Assembly (NCBI RefSeq): GCF_004564355.1 | Contig: NZ_CP038266.1 | Span: 1,550,001 to 1,614,000 of the forward strand | DNA length: 64,000 bases | Reading direction: 5' to 3' | Source: Microbacterium wangchenii | GTDB lineage: Bacteria; Actinomycetota; Actinomycetes; Actinomycetales; Microbacteriaceae | Part shown: piece by piece, positions 25,629 to 34,086 of the stretch | Layout: each line of letters starts with the position of its first letter | Numbering within the stretch: position 1 is the first letter of the stretch | Notes under the pieces: generated by a model | The model's database searches: none | What the model was told of the DNA's origin: nothing | The model's input: only the letters and a program-made list of their open reading frames with translations | Translations under genes and position numbers: made by a program

Positions 25629-26930
25629 TCAGCGGTAGGCGTAGACCTCGTATTCCGCGTCGTCGGGCATCACCTGGAAGAAGCGGCCCTCGAACGGTAC
25701 GGGGCTGCCGTCGGCGGGAACCTCGGTGATGTAGTTCCAGTCCGCGCCGAGAATCGTGCCGTCGGCGTCGCGCGCGACGATGGTGATCTCGAAGGCCTCG
25801 GGGACGACGTCGAACGTGGTGCGGACCGTGCCGCGCACGGCGGTGGAGTTGGTGCCGGCGGTGGCCTGGATGTCTTCGAAGACGAACTCGCCGACCTCCT
25901 CGGCGGGAACGGGCGATGCCTCGTCGACGCCCGGGAGACGCACCTCCACCGTGTCGACCTCGCGCTCTCCGACGTCGAAGAAGATACCGCTCAGCGCGAT
26001 CTTTCCGGGCAGGATCCTGGCGTAGTCGGTGCGCGACTCGATCACGGCGCCATCGGCATCCAGGGCGTCGAGCTCGATCGGCGCGAAATCGTAGACGTGG
26101 TCGCTGCTGGGGTTCTCCATCACCACGACGTACCACCATGCCGACGGGTCGTACTCGTCGGGCGCGAACGCGATCTCGGTGACTTCCAGCTCAACGGCGC
26201 CGCCGATCGCGCCGGACCCTTCCTCCGATTCCTCGATGAACGGGGCTGGGGAGCTCTCCGAACTCATGCCGTCCTCCGCGGCGAACATGCCGCCGAGGGA
26301 GAAGACCGTGACGATGCCCATCACGACGGCGAGGAGCCCTCCCACCACCGAGGTGGCCAGAGCGCCGATCGCGAAGCCCGTGCCGCCCTGCTTGCGGCTG
26401 ATGAGCGCGATGAGGGAGAGGACGAGGCCGGCGAGGAGCAGCAGCCCGGAGAACCACACCACGAACGGAATGACGGCCATCACCAGGCCCACCGCGGCGG
26501 CCACCAGCGCGATGATGGCGATGGTCTTCGGGCGCGGGTCGGGCCGCCGTGGCGCCTGCGGCGGTTGCTGCGGGTATCCCGGTGGCACCTGGCCCCCGGC
26601 GGGATGGTGCGGGCCGCTGTTCGGCCCAGACCCGTACGGCGGCGGGCCGGGCTGCGACGACGGATGCTGCGGTGGCGCGGCGTGCTGCGGCGGGGTCGCG
26701 TACTGGGGTGGTGCGGCGTACTGCGGCGGGGTCGCGTACTGCGGCGGCGCGGCGTACTGCGGCGGCGCGGCGTACTGGGCTGCGGCGTAGGGAGGCACCC
26801 CCTGCGGCGGGGCGGGGTGCGGCGCGGAGGAGCGCGGCACCGCGGGCGAGGGCGGCGGGGTGACGGCAGGATCGGGAGCCCCCGACGGCGGGTTGGTTCC
26901 GGATCCGGGTGTCGTCGAGTCGTCGTTCAT
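25629..26930 (-). CDS. Membrane protein with Pro/Gln/Tyr repeat tail and extracytoplasmic domain
   Basis: A 433-aa protein. Residues 1-130 are Pro/Gln/Ala-rich and disordered, with six exact-length repeats of QYAAPP type (residues 52-87). Residues about 135-215 form three or four membrane helices with a layout like DUF4190 proteins (IALISRKQGGTGFAIGALATSVVGG). Residues 225-433 form an exported beta-rich domain with similarity in pattern to DUF4352/LRAT-like immunoglobulin folds (WWYVVVMENPSSDHVYDF). Function unknown; such proteins are usually surface or envelope-associated. CTGGAGAA precedes ATG 26930. Confidence 0.75.
   Translation of the reverse strand: MNDDSTTPGSGTNPPSGAPDPAVTPPPSPAVPRSSAPHPAPPQGVPPYAAAQYAAPPQYAAPPQYATPPQYAAPPQYATPPQHAAPPQHPSSQPGPPPYGSGPNSGPHHPAGGQVPPGYPQQPPQAPRRPDPRPKTIAIIALVAAAVGLVMAVIPFVVWFSGLLLLAGLVLSLIALISRKQGGTGFAIGALATSVVGGLLAVVMGIVTVFSLGGMFAAEDGMSSESSPAPFIEESEEGSGAIGGAVELEVTEIAFAPDEYDPSAWWYVVVMENPSSDHVYDFAPIELDALDADGAVIESRTDYARILPGKIALSGIFFDVGEREVDTVEVRLPGVDEASPVPAEEVGEFVFEDIQATAGTNSTAVRGTVRTTFDVVPEAFEITIVARDADGTILGADWNYITEVPADGSPVPFEGRFFQVMPDDAEYEVYAYR
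26670..26777 (-). repeat. Six in-frame 18-bp repeats coding for Q[YH]A[AT]PP
   Basis: Six consecutive 18-bp units encode QYAAPP, QYAAPP, QYATPP, QYAAPP, QYATPP and QHAAPP in the cytoplasmic tail of the membrane protein. Units differ mostly at one codon, so the array is young enough to change length by slippage without breaking the frame. Confidence 0.85.
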
Positions 26931-27099
26931 CGTTCTCCAGCACAGCGGCGCAGCGCCGCATCCATTGCGGACGGTGTTCACGGCGGTGTGATTCCGCGTT
27001 GGGCATGAGCTTAGAACCCTGCCGCTGGCGGGGCCAAAACGGCCGGGCTCGGCATGGCGGCAGCGGCATATATGGGGTCGCTGCCGGGGTGGGGTCGCG

Positions 27100-27429
27100 C
27101 TACTCGTCCGCGCCGTGCGGCGGGCGCACGCGCCACCCCACTCGCTCCAGGGCCGCGGACAGGAGCGCCGCATGCTCGCGCGCGAGGGCGAGGGAGGCGT
27201 CGGAGCAGATGTCGACGGCGAGCGGCGGCGGGTCGGCGAACTTCGGGATCTGCACCTCCGCCCACACATGGGGCGCCAGGCTCACCCGCGGGTGAGCGGT
27301 GCCGGCGTGCTCCACGGGGCCATCTGAGACGAAGGCGATCACCTCGAGCGCGTCGAGCTTCGTGATGGGCAGGTTGACCAGGAGGGTCACGACGAACGGA
27401 CCGCCGGCCGTATCGCGCACCCCGATCAC
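27100..27429 (-). CDS. Small protein of unknown function
   Basis: A 109-aa protein starting at a GTG that overlaps the stop of the MmcQ/YjbR gene (GTGA), which is the main support for it being real. The sequence has beta-rich segments (PFVVTLLVNLPITKLDALEV, HVWAEVQIPKF), then DICSDASLALAREHAALLSAAL as a helix. I recognise no family. Translational coupling suggests a function linked to its neighbour. Confidence 0.6.
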   Translation of the reverse strand: MIGVRDTAGGPFVVTLLVNLPITKLDALEVIAFVSDGPVEHAGTAHPRVSLAPHVWAEVQIPKFADPPPLAVDICSDASLALAREHAALLSAALERVGWRVRPPHGADE

Positions 27430-27839
27430 CGTCCCGGGTGGGCCGCCAGCCATGCCGTGGCCACGCGCTTGGGCGCTTTCAGCAGCCACGAGCCGGTGAG
27501 CACCTCGCCCAGATGCGCGGCGTCGATGGCATCCAGGCGGACGAGGACGGCCGACCACCCCTCGAAATGCGGGATGGTGAAGAACACCTCGGGGAAGGTC
27601 TCCAACAGTGCGGCCTTCTCGTCCAGCCCGTCGGTGCGCACGGCGACGGCGTCCCCCTCGGGCCATGACCGGCCCTCCTCGCCCAGCTGCGCCAGGTCGG
27701 CCGGGGTGGGCGTGCGCTGCCACGCGAACATCCCGTTGCGCGTACGCCACGTGGGGCCGAAACCGTATCCGCTGGGAGCCTCGACGGTTTCCGGGAAGGA
27801 CAGCGCGATCGCGCGCACATCCTCGAGCGTCACTGCCAT
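27426..27839 (-). CDS. MmcQ/YjbR-family protein
   Basis: A 137-aa protein of the MmcQ/YjbR (CyaY-like fold) family. LEDVRAIALSFPETVEAPSG is the typical N-terminal helix and motif, PEVFFTIPHFEGWSAVLVRL and WLLKAPKRVATAW the conserved C-terminal parts. Members are often called DNA-binding but the function is unproven. The downstream small gene overlaps its stop by four bases. Confidence 0.87.
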   Translation of the reverse strand: MAVTLEDVRAIALSFPETVEAPSGYGFGPTWRTRNGMFAWQRTPTPADLAQLGEEGRSWPEGDAVAVRTDGLDEKAALLETFPEVFFTIPHFEGWSAVLVRLDAIDAAHLGEVLTGSWLLKAPKRVATAWLAAHPGR

Positions 27840-27893
27840 CGCACCAGTGTGACGCCGTCGCGGCCGGAGGTCGAGGCCCGATCTCGCCGCGGT

Positions 27894-29042
27894 TCAGTGC
27901 CCGTCGATGACCGACATGAATCCGGCGAAGGCGAAGATCCCGGGCACGGGGTAGAGGAAGACCAGAAGCGCGAACCATCCGATGGCACGGAGGATCGGAG
28001 CCAGGCCCGTCTCGGGGTCGCGGACGTCGAGGCGCCGGCCGTCCGCGCCGATGCGGGGCGCCGGGGGCGTCCAGGCGACCTCGGGGTCCGCCAGCGCGGT
28101 GCGGACGGCGGTCAATGCGCGCGGCACCTCCTGCCCGGGAACGCGCTCGTCGACGTAGTGGAAAGCCTTCGCCAGGATGCGCGGTACGACGGAGCTCAGC
28201 ACCGCACCGACGGCTTCCCAGTGCTCGGGGGATCCGAAGTCCACGATCGTGGGGGTGAAGAACACGAGTGCATCGTCGACGATCTCGACGTTGTAGCCGC
28301 TCGCTTCGTCGATCAAGGCGGCCATGACGTCGGGGGTGAGGACGTAGAGCGCGTCGGCCCCGTAGGCGGTGGGCGTGTACACGCGGAACCACCGGTCGAA
28401 ATCCCCCTCCAGCGAGAGACGCTGCGAACGGCCCACGTCCACGGGGAGATCGCTGCCGCGCCGGTTGTTGGCCGTGGCATCGAGGATCAGGTGCGGCAGC
28501 GGCGCAGGCAGGGCGACCGCGATGTAGTGCCACCTGACCGACTTCGCGCGCTGATGCTCGAGCGTGCCGAACTCCACGCCCGGCCCGATGAATCGCGGAT
28601 ACTCCCGCACGCGCCGGTTGCGGGGCGTGATGATCGAGGCGAAGGTCGCATCCCGGCTGGGGCTGGGGAGGAATCCGTTGGCCAGGGCCGTGAGGTCGCG
28701 GCGCCAGTCCTTCAGGCGTGCGCGGGGTGAGGGGGGACGGGCCGCCCACCGGCGCAGCCAGTACGTGCCGAACAGCCAGGCGGCCAGGATCGCGATGATC
28801 CCGGTGAGTCCCGCGATGTCGCCGGCGGTGGTCTCCCCGTCCTGGTAGGAGTCCACGCGGACCCCGATGATCATGAAGGCGATGCACAGGTACCACAGGA
28901 TGAGGCAGTGGTTGACGTGGACGAGCACCTGCCGCTTGGTGGGAACCCAGCGCGGACGGGAGTCGCGTCGCACCGCCGCCATGGCGGCGCCCACCTCGTC
29001 CGCGGGCGCGTTCAACCAATGTGTATCCACCGGTTCAGTCAA
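27894..29042 (-). CDS. Membrane protein of unknown function, divergent from a helicase
   Basis: A 382-aa protein with two membrane helices near the N-terminus (about residues 44-62 and 75-95), a soluble domain of about 250 residues and one to two membrane helices at the C-terminus (about 350-378). The soluble part resembles DUF3137-like proteins in layout (FIGPGVEFGTLEHQRAKSVR, VEIVDDALVFFTPTI) but I cannot assign it. The start is TTG 29042 or GTG 29030; TAGAAG on the minus strand ends exactly six bases before the TTG. Its start lies 22 bp from that of the divergent helicase, with overlapping -10 elements. Confidence 0.75.
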   Translation of the reverse strand: MTEPVDTHWLNAPADEVGAAMAAVRRDSRPRWVPTKRQVLVHVNHCLILWYLCIAFMIIGVRVDSYQDGETTAGDIAGLTGIIAILAAWLFGTYWLRRWAARPPSPRARLKDWRRDLTALANGFLPSPSRDATFASIITPRNRRVREYPRFIGPGVEFGTLEHQRAKSVRWHYIAVALPAPLPHLILDATANNRRGSDLPVDVGRSQRLSLEGDFDRWFRVYTPTAYGADALYVLTPDVMAALIDEASGYNVEIVDDALVFFTPTIVDFGSPEHWEAVGAVLSSVVPRILAKAFHYVDERVPGQEVPRALTAVRTALADPEVAWTPPAPRIGADGRRLDVRDPETGLAPILRAIGWFALLVFLYPVPGIFAFAGFMSVIDGH

Positions 29043-29048
29043 ACAGAA

Positions 29049-29058
29049 CTTCTATGCT
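29049..29058. promoter_or_regulatory. Overlapping divergent -10 elements
   Basis: TATGCT (29053-29058) faces the helicase, ending six bases before ATG 29065. TAGAAG on the other strand (29049-29054) faces the membrane protein, ending six bases before TTG 29042. The two hexamers share the TA at 29053-29054, so RNA polymerase could open only one promoter at a time. Confidence 0.6.
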
Positions 29059-29064
29059 GGGATG

Positions 29065-32007
29065 ATGCCGGGCGCGACGACGACAGCGCTGGCGTCGTGG
29101 CGGTTCACCGGCACCCTCCGGCACTATCAGGCCGACGTGCTCGAGCGCGTGGACACGGATGCCGGCTCGCCCCTGCACATCGTCGCCCCGCCCGGGTCGG
29201 GCAAGACGCTCCTCGGACTGCTGCTCGCCGCCCGCCGTGGTCGCCGCGCCGTCGTGCTGACCCCGACCACGACCATCCGTGCGCAATGGGCACGTGCGGC
29301 CGAGTCCCTGGCCCCGGACGCCGGTGCCGTGTCCGAGGATCCCGGATCCCCCGCCGACCTCACGGTGCTGACGTATCAGGCCCTCAGCGTGCTCGATGCG
29401 GCCAATCCGTTCGCCGTCCTCGCACACGCACGGTGGCGCGACGAGCTGGAGGGGGACGGGCGTTCGCGCGAGGCGGCGGAGCAGTGGCTCGCGGAGCTCG
29501 AGGCGCAGAACCGCCCGGCCTACCGGCGGGGGATCGCGAGCCGCTCGCGGACGCTGCGGCGACGGCTCGTGCGGGCGGATTCCGACGCGCTCGCCTCGGT
29601 GCTGCATCCCAACGCCCTCGCCCTGATCGATCGGCTGGTGGCGCACGAGGTCGACACGATCGTGCTGGACGAGTGCCATCACCTGCTCGATCACTGGGCC
29701 GTGGTCGTGGCCACCCTCGTCGCGCGGCTGCGGGCGGCGGGAGGCAGCCCCCTGCTGATCGGGCTGACGGCGACCCTGCCCTCGCCCGACGACGCCGACG
29801 AGTACGACAACTACACCTCGCTCCTGGGCGACGTGGACTACGAAGTGCCCGTGCCGGCGGTGGTGCGCGAGGGCAACCTCGCGCCCTACCGCGACCTCGT
29901 GCGCTTCGCCGAGCCCACCGCCGAAGAACTCGCCTTCCTCGCCGCGCATGCCGAGGGCCTCGCCGTGCTCCTGCGGACCACGTTCGCCCGTGACACGGGG
30001 CTGCAGTTCCTCCTCGACGTCCTGCAGCCCGAGCCCGATCCCGAGCCGCCGCGGTCGGCGCTGGAGCCGCCGCCGTTGCCGGAGGACCCCGTGGACGCGC
30101 GGCTGGCCGCGGCGTTCGCGGCGGATTTCGCCGGTGCCGAGGCGGCGTCGGCGATGCTGGGGACGGTCGCTCCGCAGCATCCGCTCGTCGCGCGGATCCC
30201 CGACGTCGCACGTCGACCGCCGAGCACCGACGAGTCGCTGCGCCTGCTGGCCCGCTTCGCGCTGGATCGGGTGCTGCCCGATCCCGCCGCGCAGGCGCAA
30301 TGGCACCGCATCCGCCGCCTGCTGGCCGATTTCGGCTACGCGCTCACCGACCGGGGCGTGCGACGGACGCGTGACCCGGTGGATACGATGCTCGCCTCCT
30401 CGCTCGGGAAGGACTACGGCGCGTGCGACATCCTCCGCCTGGAGCAGGCGGCGCTGGGCGAGCGGCTGCGCGCCCTGGTCGTCACGGATTTCGCCGAGCA
30501 CGGCAACACGCACGGCGGGCTCGTCGGCACCGCCGGAGCGCTCCGCACGTTCGCGACGCTGGTGGCGGATGCAGGGACCTCCCGCCTCACCCCGATCCTC
30601 GTGACCGGGGGGCGCACGCGCATCGCCACGCGCGATGCCGACCGGCTGGTGCCGGCGCTGCAGGAGCTTGTCGGCGTGCCGGTCGCCGCGGCCGCGCTGC
30701 TGGAGTCGCCGGACGCGTCCGAACTGCACGCGCCCGGCGTGGGTGCCGCGTTGCTCGTGCGCGCCGCATCCGTCCTCCTCACCCGCGGCGCCGTGCAGGT
30801 CGTGGTCGGCACGCGCGGGCTGTTCGGTGAGGGCTGGGACTGCCCGGCGGTCAATACGCTCATCGACTTGACGGCCGTGTCGAGCGCGTCGGCGACCCAG
30901 CAGCTGCGGGGGCGCACGCTGCGCCTGGACCCGGCGTGGCCCGACAAGGTCGCGCACAACTGGACCGTCACCGCGCTCCTGCCTTCGTCCTTCCCGCTGC
31001 AGGCCCAGCCGGACGCGACGCGGCTGCGCCGCAAGCACGCGCGGCTGTGGGGGCTCGACGTCGATGATCCGGCGCGCGTGGTGCGCGGGCTCTCCATCGC
31101 CCTGTCGGCCGGCCAGCGCGCGGCGGTGGATGCGGTGCTGGCGAAGGACGAGAACGCCTCGGTCCAGGCCCTGAACGCCGCGTCGCCGCTTCCGGAGCGC
31201 CGCGCCACACGCGCGCAGTGGCGCATCGGTGCGGAGTACGCCGATCGGGAGGTCGTGTCCGCCCTCGTGCCGCGACGGCCCCACACCCCGGTGTTCCGCA
31301 CCAGCGCGCCGGCCTCCCGCGCCGTCGGCGCCGCGCTCGGCGGCGTGCTGGCCGCATCCGCCGTCGCCGGTGCGGGCGCGGCATCCGCCGGGGCACTGGT
31401 CTCCCCGGAGCTCGGGATCGTGGCCGGCATCACGGTGGTGGTGGCCGGGATCGGCAACGCGGTGCCGCTGGCGGCGACGTGGCGGCAGACCCGCGCGCAG
31501 GCGGCTGCGGGGTCGGAGCCGTACCGGCGCATCGCGGCGCTCGTGTGGGCGGCGCTGCGCCGCGCGGGCCGCGTCGCCGACACGGAGCCGGCGATCGTGG
31601 TGGTCGAGGCGGATCCGCAGGCCGGCCTCATCCCGCTGACGATCGAGGCGCCCTCGGCGGCGCGGGCGGATCAGCAGGTGTTCGCCGACGCGATGGCGGA
31701 GCTGCTGGGGCCGGTGCGCACGCCCCGCTTCCTGCTCGAGACCGGACGCGGGGGCCGCTCTGCCGCGGTGCGATTCGCCCTGCGTCGCGCGGCTCGGCGC
31801 GAGCCGGCGGGGCACTTCCTCGCCGTGCCCTCGCTCGTCGGACGTCGCCGGGAGGATGCCGAAGCCTTCGCCGCCGCATGGGAGCGCGAGGTCGGGCCCT
31901 GCGTGCTGCACGCCGTGGACCGCCCCGGTCAGCTCGCACTCCTGGCGCGGGCGCGACGGGGCGGGCCGGAGACCCCGGCGCCGGCCACCCGGGAGGAGTG
32001 GCGGTAG
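29065..32007 (+). CDS. Large SF2 DEAD/DEAH-type helicase with C-terminal hydrophobic segment
   Basis: A 980-aa superfamily 2 protein. LRHYQADVLERV (Q-like motif), APPGSGKT (Walker A, Lys47), DECHH (202-206), LTAT (motif III) and QLRGRTLRLDP (motif VI, from 613) are all present, so ATPase/helicase activity is likely. The two RecA domains are separated by about 250 residues of helical insert. Residues about 753-805 are strongly hydrophobic (Ala/Gly/Val-rich), unusual for a helicase, followed by about 175 residues of unknown fold. The nearest general group is type-III-restriction-like/XPB-like helicases, but no methylase or nuclease is nearby. Start chosen by the TATGCT-N6-ATG pattern; ATG 29062 is the alternative. 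Confidence 0.85.
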   Translation: MPGATTTALASWRFTGTLRHYQADVLERVDTDAGSPLHIVAPPGSGKTLLGLLLAARRGRRAVVLTPTTTIRAQWARAAESLAPDAGAVSEDPGSPADLTVLTYQALSVLDAANPFAVLAHARWRDELEGDGRSREAAEQWLAELEAQNRPAYRRGIASRSRTLRRRLVRADSDALASVLHPNALALIDRLVAHEVDTIVLDECHHLLDHWAVVVATLVARLRAAGGSPLLIGLTATLPSPDDADEYDNYTSLLGDVDYEVPVPAVVREGNLAPYRDLVRFAEPTAEELAFLAAHAEGLAVLLRTTFARDTGLQFLLDVLQPEPDPEPPRSALEPPPLPEDPVDARLAAAFAADFAGAEAASAMLGTVAPQHPLVARIPDVARRPPSTDESLRLLARFALDRVLPDPAAQAQWHRIRRLLADFGYALTDRGVRRTRDPVDTMLASSLGKDYGACDILRLEQAALGERLRALVVTDFAEHGNTHGGLVGTAGALRTFATLVADAGTSRLTPILVTGGRTRIATRDADRLVPALQELVGVPVAAAALLESPDASELHAPGVGAALLVRAASVLLTRGAVQVVVGTRGLFGEGWDCPAVNTLIDLTAVSSASATQQLRGRTLRLDPAWPDKVAHNWTVTALLPSSFPLQAQPDATRLRRKHARLWGLDVDDPARVVRGLSIALSAGQRAAVDAVLAKDENASVQALNAASPLPERRATRAQWRIGAEYADREVVSALVPRRPHTPVFRTSAPASRAVGAALGGVLAASAVAGAGAASAGALVSPELGIVAGITVVVAGIGNAVPLAATWRQTRAQAAAGSEPYRRIAALVWAALRRAGRVADTEPAIVVVEADPQAGLIPLTIEAPSAARADQQVFADAMAELLGPVRTPRFLLETGRGGRSAAVRFALRRAARREPAGHFLAVPSLVGRRREDAEAFAAAWEREVGPCVLHAVDRPGQLALLARARRGGPETPAPATREEWR

Positions 32008-32105
32008 CAGCCGCTGTCCGGCACCCCCGTTGCATCCGCCCCTCGCGCCCGCCTCATCCGCCCCCCTCGTCCCGCCTCGCGCCTGCGCGTCCCGCCTGCC
32101 CCGCT

Positions 32106-32189
32106 GCCCGAACTCCTCAAATCTCCGGCACTGCGGGGCAGTTGCAGCCGATTCCGGCCGCGACGTCCGCGGATTTGAGGAGTTGGGGT
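32106..32189 (+). repeat. 84-bp palindrome-ended element, copy A
   Basis: Starts GCCCGAACTCCTCAAATC and ends GATTTGAGGAGTTGGGG, so the 18-bp ends are near-perfect inverted repeats around a 48-bp centre. It is one of four copies of exactly the same length. The centre shows TT at positions 19-20 and 29-30 followed by a CCGGCCGCG block. Lies in the 453-bp non-coding gap between the helicase and the convergent amidohydrolase gene. Confidence 0.85.
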
Positions 32190-32278
32190 CGGCCGGGGGC
32201 GAGGAACGGGGGACGACAGGGGCGGACCCCGGTCGCGCGTGGTCAGTGGGCCGGCGGCATGTGCCGCGTGCGGCCGCT

Positions 32279-32362
32279 GCCCCAACTCCTCACTTCGGCC
32301 GCCGCGACGCCCTGTTTGGCCGGTTTTGGCCGCGCGTGCCCTCGGTTTTGAGGAGTTCGGGA
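32279..32362 (+). repeat. 84-bp palindrome-ended element, copy B
   Basis: Starts GCCCCAACTCCTCACTTC and ends GTTTTGAGGAGTTCGGG. Same orientation as copy A, 173 bp downstream of it start to start. Centre: TT at 19-20 and 29-30, then TGGCCGCGCG. The right arm is better conserved than the left. Confidence 0.85.
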
Positions 32363-32460
32363 TGGGGGCCCCGAGCAGTGCGCAGGGCGGAAAGGTGGCA
32401 GGCCCGGGCGGCAGGCCGGGCGGCAGGCCCGGGCGGCGGGGCCGAGCGGTGCGGCGCGGG

Positions 32461-33969
32461 TCAGCGCGGCCGGCCCCGCACGGCACGGCCGGGGTAGGCG
32501 GCGGGATCGAGCTGCCCGTCGCGGATGACGAAGCTCCCGCCCACGAGCAGGTGACGGACGCCGCTGGAGGGACGCACGGGATCCGCCGTGGAGGCGTTGT
32601 CGGTGAGCGCGTCCGGGTCGATCACGACGAGGTCGGCATCCGCGCCCGGCTCGAGCCGGCCCCTCGTGCGCATCGCCGGGGCGACCTCGTCCAGCACGCG
32701 GGCGGGCAGGTACGCGCAGCGGCGGAACGCCTCGACCCAGTCCCACAGGCCGTGCTCGCGGACCATGAGCCGGATGCTGCGGGCGAACGTGCCCGCCGTC
32801 CGCGGGTGCGTCGACGCGCCGGCCGGCAGCGGCCACTCGCGCGAGTCGGGCCGGCCGTCCGGCCACTCCAGGGGCATCGCGTCGCTGGCCACGATCGCGT
32901 CGGGGAAGGCCAGCGAGCGGCGCAGGCGCGCGCGGTCGGCCTCGTCGCGCTCGTCCAGGAACTCCACGAAGCACGTCGCGGCCGGGTCGGACTCCCGCAC
33001 CTGCCGGAGGCGCCGCTCGTCGGCGATCCGTTCGCCGCTGCCGAGCATGACGATGCTCGACGGCGACAATCCCGTCTCCCGCAGCCGCTCGGGGGAGAGG
33101 AAGGCCGCGCCCACGCTCGTGCTGCCCATGCCGTACGGGTATGCCTCCACGGTGATGCGCGAGCCGGACGCGCGCGCGGCCTCCAGGTCGCCCAGCACCC
33201 GGTCGACGTGCCGGCGGGACGTGCTGTTGACGTGGCAGTGGTGCATGGCGGCACCCGTCTCTGCCGCGGCGAGCGCCACCTCCCGCGAGCCGTCGATCGG
33301 CGTGGTGGGGTCCAGCTCGATGAGATCGCGCACGTGCGTGAAGGTCGGCGCCCCCGCGGCGGCGGCGAGCCTGGCCACCGCGACGTACTCGGCGGGGTCG
33401 GATCGCGGTGCGTAGCCGAGCAGTACGCCGATGCCGAGGGCGCCGGCGGCGAGCTCGCCCTCGAGGAGGCTCAGCCACGCGGCGCGCTCGCGGGGCGACG
33501 ACGTGCGCTGCCACCGGGCGTCGCCGAGCAGGGCGGAAGAGGCGTGGAAGTCGGCGGCGGGCGTGACGCCCGCCAGTACCTGGCCACGCGCATCCGACCA
33601 CGACGCCGAGAATCCGTAGTTCAGCACGCGGCCCTCCGCCGCGGCGGCGGCGTACGCGGCGTCGATCGGCATGAGGCCGGCCTCGAGGTCGAGCGTCGTG
33701 GTGACGCCGTCGAAGGCCTGCAGCCGCTGCCCCGCGATGGAGTGGACGTGGCTGTGCAGATCCACGAACCCGGGCCCCACGACCATCCCCGTCACGTCCA
33801 CGACCGTGCCGCCATCGACCGTGCCGCCACCGGGATCGCCCGCACCGGCCCCGCCGGTACCGGCGGTGACCCGTTCCACGCGGCCATTACGGATGACGAC
33901 GTCGGCGACCGTCTCCGTCCCCGCGACCGGATCGATGACGCGGCCGCCGCGCAGGATCGTCGTATTCAT
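32461..33969 (-). CDS. Amidohydrolase, D-aminoacylase/N-acyl-D-amino-acid deacylase family
   Basis: A 502-aa metal-dependent amidohydrolase. The N-terminal beta domain (RGGRVIDPVAGTETVADVVI) leads to the metal motif FVDLHSH; HCHVNSTSRRHVDRV gives further histidines, VEAYPYGMGS and DAMPLEWPDGRP follow and PARVLDEVAPAMRTRGRL with GADADLVVIDP closes the fold. This layout fits D-aminoacylase-like deacylases, which release D-amino acids from N-acyl forms; dihydroorotase-like or other hydrolase activity is possible. It is divergent from the peptide-use operon. GTG 33972 immediately precedes the chosen ATG. Confidence 0.85.
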   Translation of the reverse strand: MNTTILRGGRVIDPVAGTETVADVVIRNGRVERVTAGTGGAGAGDPGGGTVDGGTVVDVTGMVVGPGFVDLHSHVHSIAGQRLQAFDGVTTTLDLEAGLMPIDAAYAAAAAEGRVLNYGFSASWSDARGQVLAGVTPAADFHASSALLGDARWQRTSSPRERAAWLSLLEGELAAGALGIGVLLGYAPRSDPAEYVAVARLAAAAGAPTFTHVRDLIELDPTTPIDGSREVALAAAETGAAMHHCHVNSTSRRHVDRVLGDLEAARASGSRITVEAYPYGMGSTSVGAAFLSPERLRETGLSPSSIVMLGSGERIADERRLRQVRESDPAATCFVEFLDERDEADRARLRRSLAFPDAIVASDAMPLEWPDGRPDSREWPLPAGASTHPRTAGTFARSIRLMVREHGLWDWVEAFRRCAYLPARVLDEVAPAMRTRGRLEPGADADLVVIDPDALTDNASTADPVRPSSGVRHLLVGGSFVIRDGQLDPAAYPGRAVRGRPR

Positions 33970-34086
33970 CACGGTCCATCATTCTCGTCCGCAGCCGCTG
34001 CGACCTGTGCGATCGAACGAGGTTCGCGTGTCATATCCGTCGAATCGAACCAACGACCGTCCGACGGACGTCCCTATGGTGAGATC

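Noticed and set aside
23662..25638. 658-codon plus-strand frame across the secreted protein and wall-lytic genes
   Set aside because: It overlaps two genes with signal sequences and known domains, and reads as Gly/Arg-rich shadow sequence.
32008..32460. CRISPR array or phage attachment sites in the repeat-bearing gap
   Set aside because: The repeats are inverted pairs within 84-bp units, only two per locus, without regular spacers, cas genes, tRNA or integrase.
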